Shown: positions 24,457-33,853, numbered from the stretch's first letter. The stretch is DNA of 64,000 nucleotides from Dyadobacter luticola (GCF_005860805.1 NZ_VCEJ01000008.1:434001-498000); one strand, 5' to 3'. Made by a program: numbers and translations. The notes: generated from the sequence alone by a model not told the origin.

Positions 24457-25458
24457 TTATAAATGGGCTTCGGTTAAAAAATCACACTTCTGAATGTCGC
24501 GGGTAAGTGCTTGGCATAGAACCGTCCCAAAATATTTGGGAGAAATGCCAAAACCCGCTGGCTTCTTGGCTTCCAGATCTTCAAATGTTAGCTTGTGTCC
24601 CTTTTTAAGCGATTTATTAACAGCCAGTGACTTGCCGAAAATGACTTTCAGGTTTTCGAATCCCGAACAATCCGACTTATCAACCGGATTACTTAAAGCC
24701 ATTTCGATTTGCCGCACGCCTCTAATCATTTCAGTGGCTTGTGCGATTGTCAGTGAAGAAGTGGCATCCGGTCCAGGCATTCTTTTATCGAAAACAATGT
24801 GAAATTCGAGCAGCCGGGCGCCCGAACTTGCAGCGGCAAGGCAGGCGAAAATATCCCCTGAATGATCAGAAAAGCCGATAGGTATCTGATATCGGTTATC
24901 TAGCTCGACTATCATATTGATACCCCACTGACGCGGCGCGGTGGGATACGCCGAAGTACATTGCAACAGCGAAATCCGGCAGTTTCGATTTTTGAGAAAT
25001 TCTACTGCATTGTCCAGTTCAGTCAGCGAACTCATTCCCGACGAAAGAATGATGTCTCTACCAGACTCCGCTATTCTTTCCAGCATGAGCGGATTATTAA
25101 CTTCTCCCGATCCAATCTTGAATGTCGTAACCCCGATCCTTTCCAGCAATTCCACAGCCTCGATCGAAAACGGACTTGCAACAAAGTCCAGCCCGCGCGA
25201 CTCGCAATGGTCCTTCAATGCAACCCACTGTTTTTCAGTAAACTCCATGCGCCGCCAGTATTCCATGCGGGTTTCATCACAGTATCGAAGAGGAACCCGA
25301 AATGGCTCGTGAATGCTGCTTTCCGCTTCGGCAATATGTATCTGGAACTTGACCGCGTCGACCCCACATTCGGCGAGGGCGTCAATGTATGCGTGTGCGA
25401 GGGCGATGTTTCCTTCATGCGCCTGCCCCACTTCCCCCATGATATAAATGCTTGTCAT
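24457..25458 (-). CDS. neuB: N-acetylneuraminate (nonulosonate) synthase
   Basis: Condenses N-acetylmannosamine (or a related sugar) with phosphoenolpyruvate to a nine-carbon acid. The TIM barrel has EVGQAHEGNIALAHAYIDAL, DAVKFQIH, LDFVASPFSIEAVELL and FKIGSGEVNN. It also has ILSSGMSSLTEL, LLQCTSAYPT and IGFSDHSGD, all typical of the NeuB family. The C-terminal SAF (antifreeze-like) domain is short, with GKSLAVNKSLKKGHKLTFEDL. At 333 residues it is near the family norm. It lies just after the tyrosine kinase gene and just before neuC, with spacings under 10 bases. The exact stereochemistry of the product cannot be read from the sequence. Confidence 0.92.
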   Translation of the reverse strand: MTSIYIMGEVGQAHEGNIALAHAYIDALAECGVDAVKFQIHIAEAESSIHEPFRVPLRYCDETRMEYWRRMEFTEKQWVALKDHCESRGLDFVASPFSIEAVELLERIGVTTFKIGSGEVNNPLMLERIAESGRDIILSSGMSSLTELDNAVEFLKNRNCRISLLQCTSAYPTAPRQWGINMIVELDNRYQIPIGFSDHSGDIFACLAAASSGARLLEFHIVFDKRMPGPDATSSLTIAQATEMIRGVRQIEMALSNPVDKSDCSGFENLKVIFGKSLAVNKSLKKGHKLTFEDLEAKKPAGFGISPKYFGTVLCQALTRDIQKCDFLTEAHL

Positions 25459-25466
25459 TGTGCTGG

Positions 25467-27797
25467 TTAAAATTTTAGTTTATTTAATAGTTTGTCAAAA
25501 AAGCTTCGGTTTTCGATTCCATAGCCGTAGTCATATTGATAGCGTGCATTGGGTTTGACGCCATTGAGAATGATGCGTAGTGCCGGAAACTGGTCATCTT
25601 CAAAAATTCGGTTAATGTCATTTAAATGGCTCTTGAATGTGAAATGCTGGCGAACAACATACAGTGACAGATCCGAAAACCGGCTCAGTAGTCGTGCGTC
25701 CGTCACAAGCCCAATCGGCGGCGTGTCGAAAATAATGTAGTCGTATCTGCCTCTCAGCGTGGAAACGATTTCCTCCAACTTGGGTAATGCCAGCATTTCA
25801 ACTGGGTTGGGTGGAGGTAAGCCCGAAGTAATCACGTCGAAGAAAAGTTCGCCGGGAGAGGGCTGGATAACTGCATCCAGGTTAGCCGCGGATGTCAGCA
25901 GCTCACGGAATCCAACCTTCCTCAATCTCAGGATGTTGCCGATCGTTGGTTTGCGCAAGTCCAGCTCTGCAAGAATTACTTTTTTTCCTGCCAGCGCCAG
26001 CGAGTGACTCAGGTTGATGGCCAGAAATGATTTTCCTTCACCTCCCGAACTCGACGTGATCAAAATGGTCTGGCAATCTTTATTTGCATTCAAAAATTGA
26101 ATGTTCGTCCGCAGCGCCCGGAACTGTTCGGCCAACATACCGCGCGCATTCAGGTCAAGCCGCTTCCCTAAAGGCATTTTCTCGTAGCTGATCTCAGCGA
26201 ATATCGGAGCACGGCAATTTTCTTCAATCTCTGTTTTACCGGTTATCCGATCATCCAGAATGTTCTTCAAATGCAAAAGGCCCAGCGGGATACCTATGGA
26301 AATCAATCCGGACATCAGCAGCACAAGCTGGTGGCTTGGATTAGTCGGTTTTGGGTTGGCTTTTGGTGGATCAATAATCCGTCCGGCCGCGATAGCTGAG
26401 GATTTTGAGATAGCGGTTTCGACCTTCTTTTTTAGCAGAAAAAGATATAAGTCCTGTTTGAGTTGCTGCTGCCGCGTAAAATCCAGCTGGGTTTTTTCCA
26501 GGATGGGGATTTTTGCAATTTCAATCTGAATGCTGTCATTGTATCTTCGCAAAGCCGCAATGCTGATTTGCAACTCAAACATTTGATCACCAATTCCTTC
26601 CAATAAGCTTTGCCGCAGCATTTCGATCTGACTTTCAAATTCTGCGATGCGCGGATGCGGCTCAGAAATAGTTAAAAGTGCCTTTCGTCGCAGAAGCTGT
26701 ACTTCATTGAATTTTGCAGCAATCTCAGCGAAGCCCGGCGCCTGCTGAAATAGTGAGGAAGGGACAATAAACCGTTCATCTTTTAGCAGATTGTTTTGAA
26801 GCTCCGTCAACACTTTAAATCTGACTAGCTGCCCATTTTCTTCCTGCGCATAACGATCTGCACTTTGCAGAAGTAACCGTCCGGTCTCCGTAAGGTTAAC
26901 CACCTTGTGATTCTTTCGAAAAAGGGCGATACCTTTTTCAATACCAGCAAGTTCCGCTGTGACTTCCAGAAGATTTTTGTCAAGAAAAGCGATGGTACTG
27001 TCTGCAATTCTGTTTTTATCCAGAATGCTCAACCTGAGGTAATTGGCCAGAAGAGTTCGTAGAATCGCCTCACCTTTTGCCGGTAAATTGTCGTGAATAG
27101 AAAGATCAACAAGGCTGGCCAGCTTGTTGGTCACAGAAACTGAAAGCGCCTCAGCATATTTTCGAAATGTCTCTTCGCGAGATGAAATAAGGATGGAATA
27201 AGTATCGTCTTTTGCTGGCTTGAAACGTGTTTTTGTCAGGATTGCTAAGCCATGAGGCAGCTTAATTGTTTCTCCAAACCGCCCTCTGAAATGCTGATCC
27301 TGCATAGATAGCTGGTAACAACATTGATCAGTAAGCGTAAGATTATATGTAGCAGGATCTGAGGAAGTGGGCGCCTTCAAAAATCTGAGATGGAAAGGAG
27401 ACTTATCATACAACTCCGCAGCTTTCACCCGGCCAGTTGCGAAATACCGTACCTGCAATTGTAGGTCATCCACCACACCCTCCATGAGGCTGCGGCTTTT
27501 CAGGATTTCTACCTCATTATCAATGCTGTTTTTAAAGGAAGATACACCCAGCTCTTCCAGCACAGTACCATCACCCAGATCACCGCCACGCGATTCGTCA
27601 CGAATCAAAAGTGAGCCTGTGACTGTGTAGCGAGGCGTGGCGTAACGCAGATAGAGTAGCGAAATGGTCGTGCAGAGAATAAAGGAGACTACAAACCAGT
27701 ACCAATGTGCACGGATTTCAGGGAGCAGGTAAAACTGCTGCTGGCTGGAATTTCTACTTTTAAAGTTGGTAAGTGCTGCTAGATCTTTTCCGCTCAT
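25467..27797 (-). CDS. Polysaccharide co-polymerase with tyrosine autokinase (Wzc type)
   Basis: An inner-membrane protein that controls chain length and export of surface polysaccharide. The N-terminal Wzz domain starts after a polar lead and has a helix near residue 40-60. A long periplasmic coiled region follows (about 200-480), and a second helix lies near 490-510. The cytoplasmic kinase has Walker A TSSSGGEGKSFLAINLS, Walker A' ELDLRKPTIGN and Walker B DYIIFDTPPIG. The tyrosine-rich tail is YQYDYGYG. The ATG at 27797 is preferred to a TTG three codons earlier. It is the first gene of the nonulosonate operon. The usual outer-membrane partner (Wza) is not in the window. Confidence 0.93.
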   Translation of the reverse strand: MSGKDLAALTNFKSRNSSQQQFYLLPEIRAHWYWFVVSFILCTTISLLYLRYATPRYTVTGSLLIRDESRGGDLGDGTVLEELGVSSFKNSIDNEVEILKSRSLMEGVVDDLQLQVRYFATGRVKAAELYDKSPFHLRFLKAPTSSDPATYNLTLTDQCCYQLSMQDQHFRGRFGETIKLPHGLAILTKTRFKPAKDDTYSILISSREETFRKYAEALSVSVTNKLASLVDLSIHDNLPAKGEAILRTLLANYLRLSILDKNRIADSTIAFLDKNLLEVTAELAGIEKGIALFRKNHKVVNLTETGRLLLQSADRYAQEENGQLVRFKVLTELQNNLLKDERFIVPSSLFQQAPGFAEIAAKFNEVQLLRRKALLTISEPHPRIAEFESQIEMLRQSLLEGIGDQMFELQISIAALRRYNDSIQIEIAKIPILEKTQLDFTRQQQLKQDLYLFLLKKKVETAISKSSAIAAGRIIDPPKANPKPTNPSHQLVLLMSGLISIGIPLGLLHLKNILDDRITGKTEIEENCRAPIFAEISYEKMPLGKRLDLNARGMLAEQFRALRTNIQFLNANKDCQTILITSSSGGEGKSFLAINLSHSLALAGKKVILAELDLRKPTIGNILRLRKVGFRELLTSAANLDAVIQPSPGELFFDVITSGLPPPNPVEMLALPKLEEIVSTLRGRYDYIIFDTPPIGLVTDARLLSRFSDLSLYVVRQHFTFKSHLNDINRIFEDDQFPALRIILNGVKPNARYQYDYGYGIENRSFFDKLLNKLKF

Positions 27798-27880
27798 TGT
27801 TTTCAAAAAGAGGGTGGTATGATTTAGACGCGCACTTGTAAATTAGGTAACGCACTTTTTGCAAATATTTTTTTCAAATA

Positions 27881-27919
27881 AAAAACCCTGTCCATTTCCG
27901 TAGAATGAACAGGGTTTTT
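27881..27919 (-). terminator. Intrinsic terminator after glf
   Basis: An AAAAACCCTGT / ACAGGGTTTTT stem (27881-27891 and 27909-27919) has additional inner pairing. On the minus strand it is followed by a T run. It closes the glf transcript and keeps it apart from the polysaccharide operon that starts at 27797. Confidence 0.85.
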
Positions 27920-27940
27920 GAATGCTATTCGGCAAAGGAA

Positions 27941-29044
27941 TTAGTCGAAATGCACCTTTACTTTTTTCAATGCTGACGCGACAACCTGGTGCATATCATA
28001 GTACCGGTACTCGGCCAGCCGTCCTCCAAAAATTACATTTTCTTCCTGTGCAGAGAGCGCTTTATATTGGTTAAAAACCGCCGTGTTTTTGTCATCATTC
28101 ACAGGATAATAAGGCTCAGCACCCTTCACCCACTCCTCCGGGAATTCGTGCGTGATCACCGTTTTGGGCTGTGTGCCAAACTCAAAATGCTTGTGCTCAA
28201 TGATACGCGTAAATGGCGTTTCACCATCCGTATAGTTGACTACCGCATTTCCCTGATAGTTTTCCTGGTCAAGAAGCTGATTTTCAAACCGTAAGCCCCG
28301 GTACTCCAGCTGCCCGAATTGGAAATTAAAATACTCGTCGATCGGACCAGTAAACACAACGGTTTCAGCAAGAGCGGAAAGGGACGCTCTATCCTGCATA
28401 AAATCGATTCCCAGCCTCACTTCAACACCCGCCAGAAGCCCCTCGGTCAGCTTGTTGTAGCCACCGATAGGGATGCCCTGATATTTGTCGTTAAAATAAT
28501 TATTGTCAAATGTAAACCTTACAGGCAGGCGCTTGATGATAAATGCGGGAAGTTCAGTGGCTTTGCGTCCCCACTGTTTTTCTGTGTAAGCTTTGATCAG
28601 CTTTTCGTAAATATCTGTCCCAACCAATGAAATCGCTTGTTCTTCCAGGTTTTTCGGATCGGTGATACCTGCTTCTTCTACTTGCTGCTGAATTTTTGCC
28701 TTCGCCTCTTCCGGAGTTTTCACTTTCCACAGCTGGTAGAAAGTGTTCATATTAAATGGCAAATTATACAGCTCACCGTTAAAGTTCGCTACGGGAGAAT
28801 TGGTGTACCGGTTGAACTCAACAAATGAATTCACATAATCCCAAATGTCCTTATCATTGGTATGGAAGATGTGCGCACCATATTTGTGAACATTGATTCC
28901 CTCCACATTTTCGCAGTAAATGTTACCGCCGGTGTGCTGCCTGCGGTCTACTACCAAACATTTCTTCCCTCTTTTTGTTGCCTCGTGTGCAAAAACTGAA
29001 CCCCACAAACCTGCGCCTACTATCAGATAGTCGTATTGTTTCAT
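27941..29044 (-). CDS. glf: UDP-galactopyranose mutase
   Basis: A flavoenzyme that turns UDP-galactopyranose into UDP-galactofuranose for surface glycans. The N-terminal FAD motif is YLIVGAGLWGSVFAHEATKRG, given here as IVGAGLWGSVFA, with CLVVDRRQHTGGNIYCE. Then comes HKYGAHIFHTNDKDIWDYV, the mutase signature. Later segments VFTGPIDEYFNFQFGQLEYR and NVIFGGRLAEYRYYDMHQ complete the flavin and substrate site. At 367 residues it is the usual length. It lies upstream of the nonulosonate operon but has its own terminator. The polymer may therefore contain galactofuranose. Confidence 0.96.
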   Translation of the reverse strand: MKQYDYLIVGAGLWGSVFAHEATKRGKKCLVVDRRQHTGGNIYCENVEGINVHKYGAHIFHTNDKDIWDYVNSFVEFNRYTNSPVANFNGELYNLPFNMNTFYQLWKVKTPEEAKAKIQQQVEEAGITDPKNLEEQAISLVGTDIYEKLIKAYTEKQWGRKATELPAFIIKRLPVRFTFDNNYFNDKYQGIPIGGYNKLTEGLLAGVEVRLGIDFMQDRASLSALAETVVFTGPIDEYFNFQFGQLEYRGLRFENQLLDQENYQGNAVVNYTDGETPFTRIIEHKHFEFGTQPKTVITHEFPEEWVKGAEPYYPVNDDKNTAVFNQYKALSAQEENVIFGGRLAEYRYYDMHQVVASALKKVKVHFD

Positions 29045-29121
29045 TAAGTGTTTGAATTAAAGTGATAGGTATAATGTGTTACATAACTCGAATTTTAGTT
29101 TATAGCATGAAGTGGCAAAAA

Positions 29122-29147
29122 GAAAGGCTCCTGTTGGGGAGCCTTTC
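29122..29147 (-). terminator. Intrinsic terminator after the OmpA-family gene
   Basis: A perfect 10-bp stem GAAAGGCTCC / GGAGCCTTTC (29122-29131 with 29138-29147) has a 6-base loop. It is followed on the minus strand by CTTTTTGCC. It lies 21 bases from the stop codon at 29169. Confidence 0.85.
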
Positions 29148-29168
29148 TTCGGATATCATTTCCAAAAA

Positions 29169-30623
29169 TTATGGAAGCAGTTTCAGTTCTACACGGCGGT
29201 TTTTCTGTAAACCTTCACGTTTTGCGCTATCAGCGATTGGTTTGAATGAACCGAAGTAGTCAACAATCACTTTGCTAGGATCAGTCAAACCCGCTTCGTT
29301 GATCAGGTAGTTTTTCACTGCATCCACGCGGCGTTTCGAAAGTGCTACATTGTAGCGGTCAGAAGCACGACGGTCAGTGTGTCCAGCCAATTGCAGGCGG
29401 CAACCGTTCAGGTTCATCAACTTAGCTACGTTTTTCAGCATTTCCTGAGCCTCAGGAGTAATGGTGTTTTTATCTGTTTCGAACATTACGTTTGCGAAGA
29501 TCTCGCTGCAAGCCGCACCATTTTTAAGTGCATTTTTAACGTAAGCGTCAAAGTCAAGTACGCGACCACCACCGTCAACAATGCTACCAGCTGGTGAATT
29601 AGGCTCTTTATCGAAGAAGTCAGAAACACCGTCACCATCTGTATCAAGCAACAAACGTGGGTCGATATCTTTTGGACGGTTGGCTTTTGCCACTGAGTCC
29701 ATCTCTTCAAGCGTAAGAATTTTTGGTGGCTTGATCAGCACTTTTGGATCTGTGTAACGTAGGTGGTAATATCCGCCTTCGTCTGGCTTGTAATCCCATT
29801 TGCCATCCACTTTCTGAACTTTCAAAGGATTTTTACCCAGTTTGTAAGTTACCTGGATAGATCCGTAGCCGTAGCCGTCCAGTTCTGAATTTCCTTTGTG
29901 AGAAGTTTTTTGATCACCGATGATGAAGCTGTTTGGCGTTCTGTCATAGTCACCACCGTAAGTTGCATCCAGGTAGTCAGAGTTGGTATGGTTGTAACGG
30001 AAGTCAAGACCGATATCAATTCTTTTAGTTACTTCGTAGTTAATGTTCAAGCCGGTAGGAATGATCCAGTCATTTTTGCTGCCGGTTTCACGAAGATTCA
30101 CGCCACCCGTCAGATCGTAAGCAGTTGAGTTGTAGAAAACCTGACCTACACCCACATACGCATCGATTTTCCAGCGTTTCATTTTATTAGGTCCCATTAA
30201 AAGCCCTTTCAGGTTAACAGTTCCCGCAACAGATGCATCAAAATAGTTGCCTTCAAAATAACGGTTGTACATCCGGCGTTTCATACCTCTCAGGTTACCA
30301 ATAGAAAGGTCAAGACGTGATCCGAACCAGTATGAAAGCTGTTTGTTTAAAGTTAAACCGCCCTGGATTGTTCCGGATTCTTTGTGGCTGTCGGAATTTG
30401 TTTTGGTAACAGGCCAAAAATCATATTCTCTCAAATCGCCAAAAAACATGGATGGGCCGATGTGTGCTGAAATTGACCAGGTGTTCAATTTGTAAGGGCC
30501 ATCATAGGTTGCTTTGGGATTGTAATCCGGAGAATTCGGTTGCTCTAGTGGTTGCGCCAATGAAGGCAGCGCCATCATTGCCCCCAAGGCAAACGAACAA
30601 ATCAACTGGGATACTTTTTTCAT
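29169..30623 (-). CDS. OmpA family outer-membrane protein with calcium-loop linker
   Basis: The signal peptide (KKVSQLICSFALGAMMALPSLAQ) supports the ATG at 30623 rather than a start 51 bases earlier. The middle section (about 40-290) is rich in alternating aromatic strands, as in a small beta-barrel. A thrombospondin type 3 loop, DTDGDGVSDFFDKEP, lies near residue 330 and binds calcium in relatives. The C-terminal OmpA domain has LQLAGHTDRRASDRYNVALS and KNYLINEAGL, the peptidoglycan-binding site with conserved Asp and Arg. The protein probably links the outer membrane to the cell wall. It is a single-gene unit with a promoter-like sequence at 30682-30709. Confidence 0.92.
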   Translation of the reverse strand: MKKVSQLICSFALGAMMALPSLAQPLEQPNSPDYNPKATYDGPYKLNTWSISAHIGPSMFFGDLREYDFWPVTKTNSDSHKESGTIQGGLTLNKQLSYWFGSRLDLSIGNLRGMKRRMYNRYFEGNYFDASVAGTVNLKGLLMGPNKMKRWKIDAYVGVGQVFYNSTAYDLTGGVNLRETGSKNDWIIPTGLNINYEVTKRIDIGLDFRYNHTNSDYLDATYGGDYDRTPNSFIIGDQKTSHKGNSELDGYGYGSIQVTYKLGKNPLKVQKVDGKWDYKPDEGGYYHLRYTDPKVLIKPPKILTLEEMDSVAKANRPKDIDPRLLLDTDGDGVSDFFDKEPNSPAGSIVDGGGRVLDFDAYVKNALKNGAACSEIFANVMFETDKNTITPEAQEMLKNVAKLMNLNGCRLQLAGHTDRRASDRYNVALSKRRVDAVKNYLINEAGLTDPSKVIVDYFGSFKPIADSAKREGLQKNRRVELKLLP

Positions 30624-30681
30624 ACTATTCAAGTTAGCGTTATTAAGATTAACTAGGAATTGATCTATAGTCAATTATGAG

Positions 30682-30709
30682 TAAAGTTATATATTTAATT
30701 CATGGCCAA
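30682..30709 (-). promoter_or_regulatory. Probable promoter of the OmpA-family gene
   Basis: On the minus strand there is a TTG (30707-30709), a 17-base spacer and TAACTTTA (30682-30689). The latter has one mismatch to TAnnTTTG. The leader is about 50 bases. Confidence 0.45.
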
Positions 30710-30845
30710 TCGTGCATTAACCAAATGCCTAGTGCGACAAAAATAGGTTAACAATATCATTTAATCAACCGAACATGATCGAAATGGAAAAGTTTCCTGA
30801 TAATAAATTTAAAATTTATTCGAAGAAACGCCCTTTTCTGAACTT

Positions 30846-31979
30846 TCAAAGCCGTTGATTTAATTTTTTTTCCACTTCCCGCTTCCAGGAAAGGAAATTT
30901 CCCTCTATTATTTTCTCTCTCGCCGTATTCACCAGCCAAAGGTAAAAAGTGAGGTTATGAACACTTGCAATCTGCGCACCCAGCATTTCATTGGATTTTA
31001 CCAAATGTCTCAGATATGCCTTACTGTAAAAAGTACTAACATACCCGCCCAGGCCAGCATCGATTGGTGAGAAGTCATCCTTCCACTTTTCGTTGCGAAT
31101 GTTCACGATACCCTCAGTAGTAAAAATCATGCCATTACGCGCATTGCGGGTTGGCATTACACAGTCGAACATATCTACGCCCAGCGCAATGCATTCGAGG
31201 ATATTGGAAGGCGTACCCACACCCATCAGGTAGCGGGGTTTGTCTTTTGGCAGGATATCGCAAACCACTTCGGTAAGTTCATACATGATTTCCGCGGGTT
31301 CTCCCACCGACAGGCCGCCGATCGCATTTCCCTCTCTTTCGCAGGACGCAATAAATTCCGCAGATTGAACCCTAAGATCTTTATAAACACTGCCCTGCAC
31401 AATCGGGAAAAGTGTCTGACTATGTCCGTAGCGGGGTTGCGTACTATCAAATCTTGCGCAGCAGCGTGTCAGCCAGCGGTGCGTCATTTCCATGGATTTC
31501 CGGGCGTAGGTGAAATCGCAGGGGTAGGGGGTGCACTCGTCAAAAGCCATGATAATGTCAGCCCCGATCGTCCGTTGAATGTCCATCACATTTTCTGGGG
31601 TGAAGGTGTGAACCCCACCGTCAATGTGTGACTTAAATACCACACCTTCCTCGTTGATCTTTCGGCCCGTCCCTGCCAGGGAATACACCTGGTATCCGCC
31701 ACTGTCGGTCAGTATTGGCCTGTCCCAGCCGTTAAAGGCATGTAACCCTCCGGCTCTTTCCATAATGTCGAGCCCAGGCCGGAGATATAAATGATAGGTA
31801 TTTCCAAGAATGATCTGCGCTTTAATATCTTCTTTTAACTCGCGCTGGTGAACTGCTTTTACCGTCCCGGCCGTACCCACAGGCATGAATATCGGCGTCT
31901 GAATTACCCCGTGATCCGTTTCAATAAACCCCGCTCTCGCCTTCGACCCGGGGTCCTCAGCTTGTAGTGTAAACTTCAT
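30846..31979 (-). CDS. tgt: tRNA-guanine transglycosylase (queuine tRNA-ribosyltransferase)
   Basis: Swaps guanine 34 of certain tRNAs for the queuosine precursor. The TIM barrel has TPIFMPVGTAGTVKAV, GNTYHLYLRPG, LTDSGGYQVYSLAGTGRK, the recognition loop IGGLSVGEP, and FDCVMPTRNARNG with the catalytic Asp. Unlike the well-studied enzyme, the stretch at about 307-326 (DAGLGGYVSTFYSKAYLRHL) has no cysteines where the three zinc-binding Cys are expected. The structural zinc is therefore probably absent. The remaining His is present. Length (377) is normal. A -7 element at 32003-32010 lies just upstream. Confidence 0.95.
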   Translation of the reverse strand: MKFTLQAEDPGSKARAGFIETDHGVIQTPIFMPVGTAGTVKAVHQRELKEDIKAQIILGNTYHLYLRPGLDIMERAGGLHAFNGWDRPILTDSGGYQVYSLAGTGRKINEEGVVFKSHIDGGVHTFTPENVMDIQRTIGADIIMAFDECTPYPCDFTYARKSMEMTHRWLTRCCARFDSTQPRYGHSQTLFPIVQGSVYKDLRVQSAEFIASCEREGNAIGGLSVGEPAEIMYELTEVVCDILPKDKPRYLMGVGTPSNILECIALGVDMFDCVMPTRNARNGMIFTTEGIVNIRNEKWKDDFSPIDAGLGGYVSTFYSKAYLRHLVKSNEMLGAQIASVHNLTFYLWLVNTAREKIIEGNFLSWKREVEKKLNQRL

Positions 31980-32002
31980 TAAATGTTTTGATTTCTAAGC
32001 CG

Positions 32003-32052
32003 CAAAAATAGGTTGAAGGTCTCGAACATTGCTGCCAATGACTGTATATTTG
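32003..32052. promoter_or_regulatory. Divergent -7 elements for tgt and the GT2 gene
   Basis: Leftward, TATTTTTG (32003-32010 on the minus strand) fits the -7 consensus and would start the tgt transcript about 20 bases before its ATG. Rightward, TATATTTG (32045-32052) also fits exactly and would start the GT2 transcript about 30 bases before its GTG codon. Good -33 TTG boxes are not seen at the right distance for either. Confidence 0.5.
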
Positions 32053-32088
32053 TAAGAATATGATAAAATTTTACTTCTCTCTTCTATT

Positions 32089-33219
32089 GTGGCCGATTAT
32101 CTATTATATGCGCTGGGAGCGTTTGTAGCTGTTCAGCTATTCTATTATCTCTTCTTTTTTACACGACTGGCATTTTACGGAAAAGGCGCAAATTATGGCA
32201 ACACCATGCCCGGCGTAACAGTGCTCGTTTGTGCCTGGAACGAGCGGGATAACCTGACGGAACTGCTCCCACTACTCGACGCCCAGGAGTACCCGGAGTT
32301 TGAAGTGATCCTGCTCGACGACCGCTCCGACGATGGCAGTGAAGATTTTATCAGAGGCAACATTCAGCAGTGGAGACATATAAGATATATCCGCATCAAC
32401 GATCAGTTTGACCATGTAACACCCAAAAAATATGCATTGACCGTCGGTATGAAGCAGGCCAAATATCCGATCGCTTTGATGACCGACGCCGATTGCAGGC
32501 CTTCCTCCAATCACTGGATCACCGCCATGACTTCGCGGGTGGCCGAGGATAAGGATATTGTGCTCGGATTTTCACCTTATATAAAGAAGGCCGGCATACT
32601 CAACTGGTTTATACGCTGCGAGACATTTTATACAGCCGTCCAATATCTTTCTTTCGCGCTCGCCGGAATGACCTATATGGGTGTAGGTCGCAACATATTA
32701 TATAAGCGCTCGGTGTTTTTTGCCAACAAAGGATTTTACACGCATAAACACGTTTTCGGGGGAGACGATGATATTTTTCTGAACGAAGTCTCCACAAGCT
32801 CCAACACCACCATTTCAATAGAAGAAGATTCCTTCGTGTACTCCGAGCCCAAACTGACCTGGAAAGATTGGTTCAGGCAAAAGCAGCGGCACATTTCGGT
32901 GAGCCGGTATTACAAAATGCGGAACAAGATCTTGCTGGGAATGCTTTCCGGAACGCACGTGGCAATCTGGGCTGCCGGAATTGTAGCTCTTTTTTATGGG
33001 CTAATAATGCGAGACATTCTATTTTTACAATATCTGGGTATTTTAATCGGTGTTCGGTGGATCATTCAGTGGTTTTTACTGGTGATCATTAATGTCAAGC
33101 TCGACAAAACTGTGGAGTGGTTTACCTTTTTATTTATGGACTTCGCGTTGTTCTTGTACTACCTCATTTTCGGGGTTAGGACAATGACCAGGAGAAGGCC
33201 CCGCAAAACATGGAATTAA
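32089..33219 (+). CDS. Family 2 glycosyltransferase, membrane-bound
   Basis: A 376-residue transferase with an N-terminal membrane helix (LYALGAFVAVQLFYYLFFF), a GT-A domain and two or three C-terminal helices. Motifs are VTVLVCAWNERDNL, EVILLDDRSDDGSEDF with the nucleotide-binding Asp, and LMTDADCRPSSNHWI with the DxD-type metal site. FGGDDDIFLNEV lies near the acceptor site and RQKQRHISVSRYYK matches the Q/RxxRH-type segment. The start codon is GTG. It probably moves a sugar to a lipid or surface glycan; the substrate is unknown. It overlaps rsmG by 10 bases. Confidence 0.87.
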   Translation: MADYLLYALGAFVAVQLFYYLFFFTRLAFYGKGANYGNTMPGVTVLVCAWNERDNLTELLPLLDAQEYPEFEVILLDDRSDDGSEDFIRGNIQQWRHIRYIRINDQFDHVTPKKYALTVGMKQAKYPIALMTDADCRPSSNHWITAMTSRVAEDKDIVLGFSPYIKKAGILNWFIRCETFYTAVQYLSFALAGMTYMGVGRNILYKRSVFFANKGFYTHKHVFGGDDDIFLNEVSTSSNTTISIEEDSFVYSEPKLTWKDWFRQKQRHISVSRYYKMRNKILLGMLSGTHVAIWAAGIVALFYGLIMRDILFLQYLGILIGVRWIIQWFLLVIINVKLDKTVEWFTFLFMDFALFLYYLIFGVRTMTRRRPRKTWN

Positions 33220-33830
33220 TTAAAAGATATTTTCTGGATCTGACAGAAAATCAGCTCGCTAAATTTGGGGAGATGGGCGAACTGTACCAGTTTTGGAATG
33301 CGCGCGTCAATGTGATTTCCCGCCAGGACATTGATACATTATATGAGAGACATATCCTGCATTCTCTGGGTATTGCCAAGGTGCAGACGTTCAAAGCCGG
33401 TACAAATATACTCGACGTGGGTACCGGGGGAGGTTTTCCGGGGATCCCGCTGGCGATCATGTTCCCGGAGGCGCAGTTTCATTTGGTGGATAGTATCGGA
33501 AAAAAAATCCGGGTCGTGCAGGAAATCGCGGTAGCGCTTAAACTGGATAATGTGAGGGCGGAGCAGATCAGGGCCGAAAAATTGGAAGACAGCTACGAGT
33601 TTGTGGTGAGCCGGGCGGTGACGCGTATGGCGCCCTTCGTTGGCTGGGTGAAAAAAAATATCAGCCGTAACTCTTTTCACGATCTCAGGAACGGGATTTT
33701 ATATCTGAAAGGAGGCGACCTGTCCGAAGAACTATCCGAGTTGAACCAAAAGTCGCGTATTTACGAGCTTTCCGACTATTTTGACGAAGAATTCTTTGAG
33801 ACAAAAAAGGTCGTATACGTACCATTGTGA
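33210..33830 (+). CDS. rsmG: 16S rRNA (guanine-527-N7)-methyltransferase
   Basis: Methylates guanine 527 of 16S rRNA using S-adenosylmethionine. The Rossmann-like methyltransferase has the motif ILDVGTGGGFPGIPLAI, the downstream FHLVDSIGKKIRVVQEIA and ALKLDNVRAEQIRAEKL, and the VSRAVTRMAPFVGWVKK region typical of RsmG. ERHILHSLGIAKV precedes the motif. At 206 residues it is the usual length. Its ATG overlaps the end of the GT2 gene, so the two may be translated together although they are unrelated in function. Confidence 0.95.
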   Translation: MELIKRYFLDLTENQLAKFGEMGELYQFWNARVNVISRQDIDTLYERHILHSLGIAKVQTFKAGTNILDVGTGGGFPGIPLAIMFPEAQFHLVDSIGKKIRVVQEIAVALKLDNVRAEQIRAEKLEDSYEFVVSRAVTRMAPFVGWVKKNISRNSFHDLRNGILYLKGGDLSEELSELNQKSRIYELSDYFDEEFFETKKVVYVPL

Positions 33831-33853
33831 ACATTTTAAAATAACCTATTCTT

